A stretch of 6,850 nt of DNA from Acidobacteriota bacterium (GTDB lineage: Bacteria > Acidobacteriota > Blastocatellia > RBC074). Below the pieces are notes generated by a model. That model was given only the letters and a program-made list of their open reading frames with translations. It was not told the origin of the DNA and did no database searches. Below, one piece after another: positions 6,160 through 6,850 of the stretch (positions within the stretch are counted from its first letter, which is position 1; each line of letters begins with the position of its first letter). The stretch is taken from NCBI GenBank assembly GCA_013140935.1, contig JABFSD010000578.1:1-6850 (forward strand), given 5' to 3'. Made by a program: the position numbers and the translations under genes.

Positions 6160-6402
6160 TCACAAGCGCGCTTCGATACGTTCGGCCAGCGTGCGAAAGT
6201 CGCTGACGCCTTGCACTTCGTAATCGGGCAACTCGACGTTGAAATGATTCTCAAGCCGCGTGAGCAATTCGAGAGCTTGCAAGCTGTCAATGCCCAGCAC
6301 TTTGAAAAAGTCGTCGTCCGCCGTGAGCGCAGCGCGGTCGGTTTTGAAATGCGTGGACGCAAGCGTCAGGATTTCGTCAATGATTTGTTCGAGAGTTTTC
6401 AT
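6160..6402 (-). CDS. Acyl carrier protein
   Basis: Small acidic carrier (80 residues) that holds acyl chains on a 4'-phosphopantetheine arm. The attachment motif [12 protein letters not shown] is at 36-47 with the modified S40; the flanking four-helix pattern (helix 1 about 3-18, helix 2 from 40, end helix [13 protein letters not shown]) is intact. Its sequence differs from housekeeping FabF-linked AcpP, which is more acidic around the DSL motif, so it is likely dedicated to one pathway. It begins 3 bp after the stop of the beta-barrel gene, without a clear Shine-Dalgarno, implying one transcript and coupling. The next same-strand gene is an AMP-forming acyl ligase that could load it, but a toxin-antitoxin module in the opposite direction lies between. 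The cargo and the enzymes that use it are not visible. Confidence 0.92.
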   Translation of the reverse strand: MKTLEQIIDEILTLASTHFKTDRAALTADDDFFKVLGIDSLQALELLTRLENHFNVELPDYEVQGVSDFRTLAERIEARL

Positions 6403-6405
6403 AAT

Positions 6406-6850
6406 TCAAAATACGACGCTGTAACTCACGCCCGGCTCGTGCAGGCGCACCATCACGAGCGAAATCACATGCCGAGCAAAGCTGTAATTCACCATGCCGT
6501 GCGTGTCTACGCCGTTGAAGGTGACGCCGGTCGAGAGGCGTTTGGTTAGCGCGATGTTTGCGCCTGCCAGCGGCAACCAGCGATGTTCATAAGTGCCATA
6601 AGCCGCGCCGACATAAGGCGCAATGGGCAAGCCCGTCTCGCGCCGCAGGCTTTTGCTCACCGTCGCATAAAACGATTGCCCCGACGGCGTACCCAAACGA
6701 TCAGTGCTCGTGCCCAACATCACCGCCGGACGCTTCGCGGATTCAGTCAGCAACAAAAAATTCACCAGCGGTTTGAATTCACCGACCGATGGATTGTATT
6801 CAACGCCGGCCGTCAGTCGCGGATGAAAGCGATAGGTCAACGTCGTGCGC
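6406..6850 (-). CDS. Outer-membrane beta-barrel protein, C-terminal 147 residues, 5' end outside window
   Basis: The frame is open from the right edge to the TGA at 6406-6408, so the start is not in the window; a TTG at 6840 is only an internal codon. The visible part has repeated stretches of alternating polar and hydrophobic residues with Gly and aromatic girdles (LTYRFHPRLTAGVEYNPSV, APYVGAAYGTYEHRW, NIALTKRLSTGVTFNGV), the pattern of transmembrane beta strands. It ends in GVSYSVVF: a terminal Phe with hydrophobic residues at -3, -5 and -7, the usual signal recognised by the BAM assembly machine. This supports location in the outer membrane. The substrate or role is unknown. It is the upstream partner of the acyl carrier protein gene in a tightly spaced pair, which may point to lipid or envelope work. 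Confidence 0.75.
   Translation of the reverse strand, partial: RTTLTYRFHPRLTAGVEYNPSVGEFKPLVNFLLLTESAKRPAVMLGTSTDRLGTPSGQSFYATVSKSLRRETGLPIAPYVGAAYGTYEHRWLPLAGANIALTKRLSTGVTFNGVDTHGMVNYSFARHVISLVMVRLHEPGVSYSVVF

Overview
The window looks like bacterial chromosome from a Gram-negative organism with fairly high GC: one gene ends in an outer-membrane beta-barrel signature, and nothing is phage- or plasmid-like. The style of the proteins and the short heptamer repeats between genes would fit Acidobacteriota or a similar soil phylum, but that is a weak inference because no marker gene is present.

Left part (1-2422, all minus strand, read right to left). A CPBP-family intramembrane protease gene lies upstream of two enzymes that act in series at the end of the non-phosphorylating (Weimberg-type) pentose/sugar-acid pathway. 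The first is a KdaD-like fumarylacetoacetate-hydrolase-fold dehydratase, which turns a 2-keto-3-deoxy-pentonate into 2,5-dioxopentanoate. The second is a 2,5-dioxopentanoate (alpha-ketoglutarate semialdehyde) dehydrogenase, cut by the left edge, which oxidises that product to 2-oxoglutarate. Two different 7-bp tandem repeats fill the spacer between the two enzymes. The protease gene is clearly AT-richer than its surroundings and is probably an acquired passenger.

Middle (2423-3687). A solitary beta-class DNA methyltransferase runs divergently from the protease. No restriction partner is visible. Downstream of it is a 195-bp convergent spacer. It holds a hairpin that probably terminates the ligase gene, and an antisense reading frame that reads like a piece of real protein.

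Right part (3688-6850). Three minus-strand genes, in transcription order, are the C-terminal end of an outer-membrane beta-barrel protein, an acyl carrier protein starting 3 bp after it, and an AMP-forming acyl ligase. The carrier and ligase look like an acyl-activation and loading pair. Between them, on the opposite strand, sits a complete two-gene PIN-domain toxin-antitoxin module with overlapping genes and a strong ribosome binding site, packed against its neighbours. The most interesting features are this module's position inside a lipid-type gene set, the unrecognised antitoxin fold, the solitary methyltransferase, and the antisense coding remnant. I see no CRISPR array, tRNA, rRNA, insertion sequence or replication origin.
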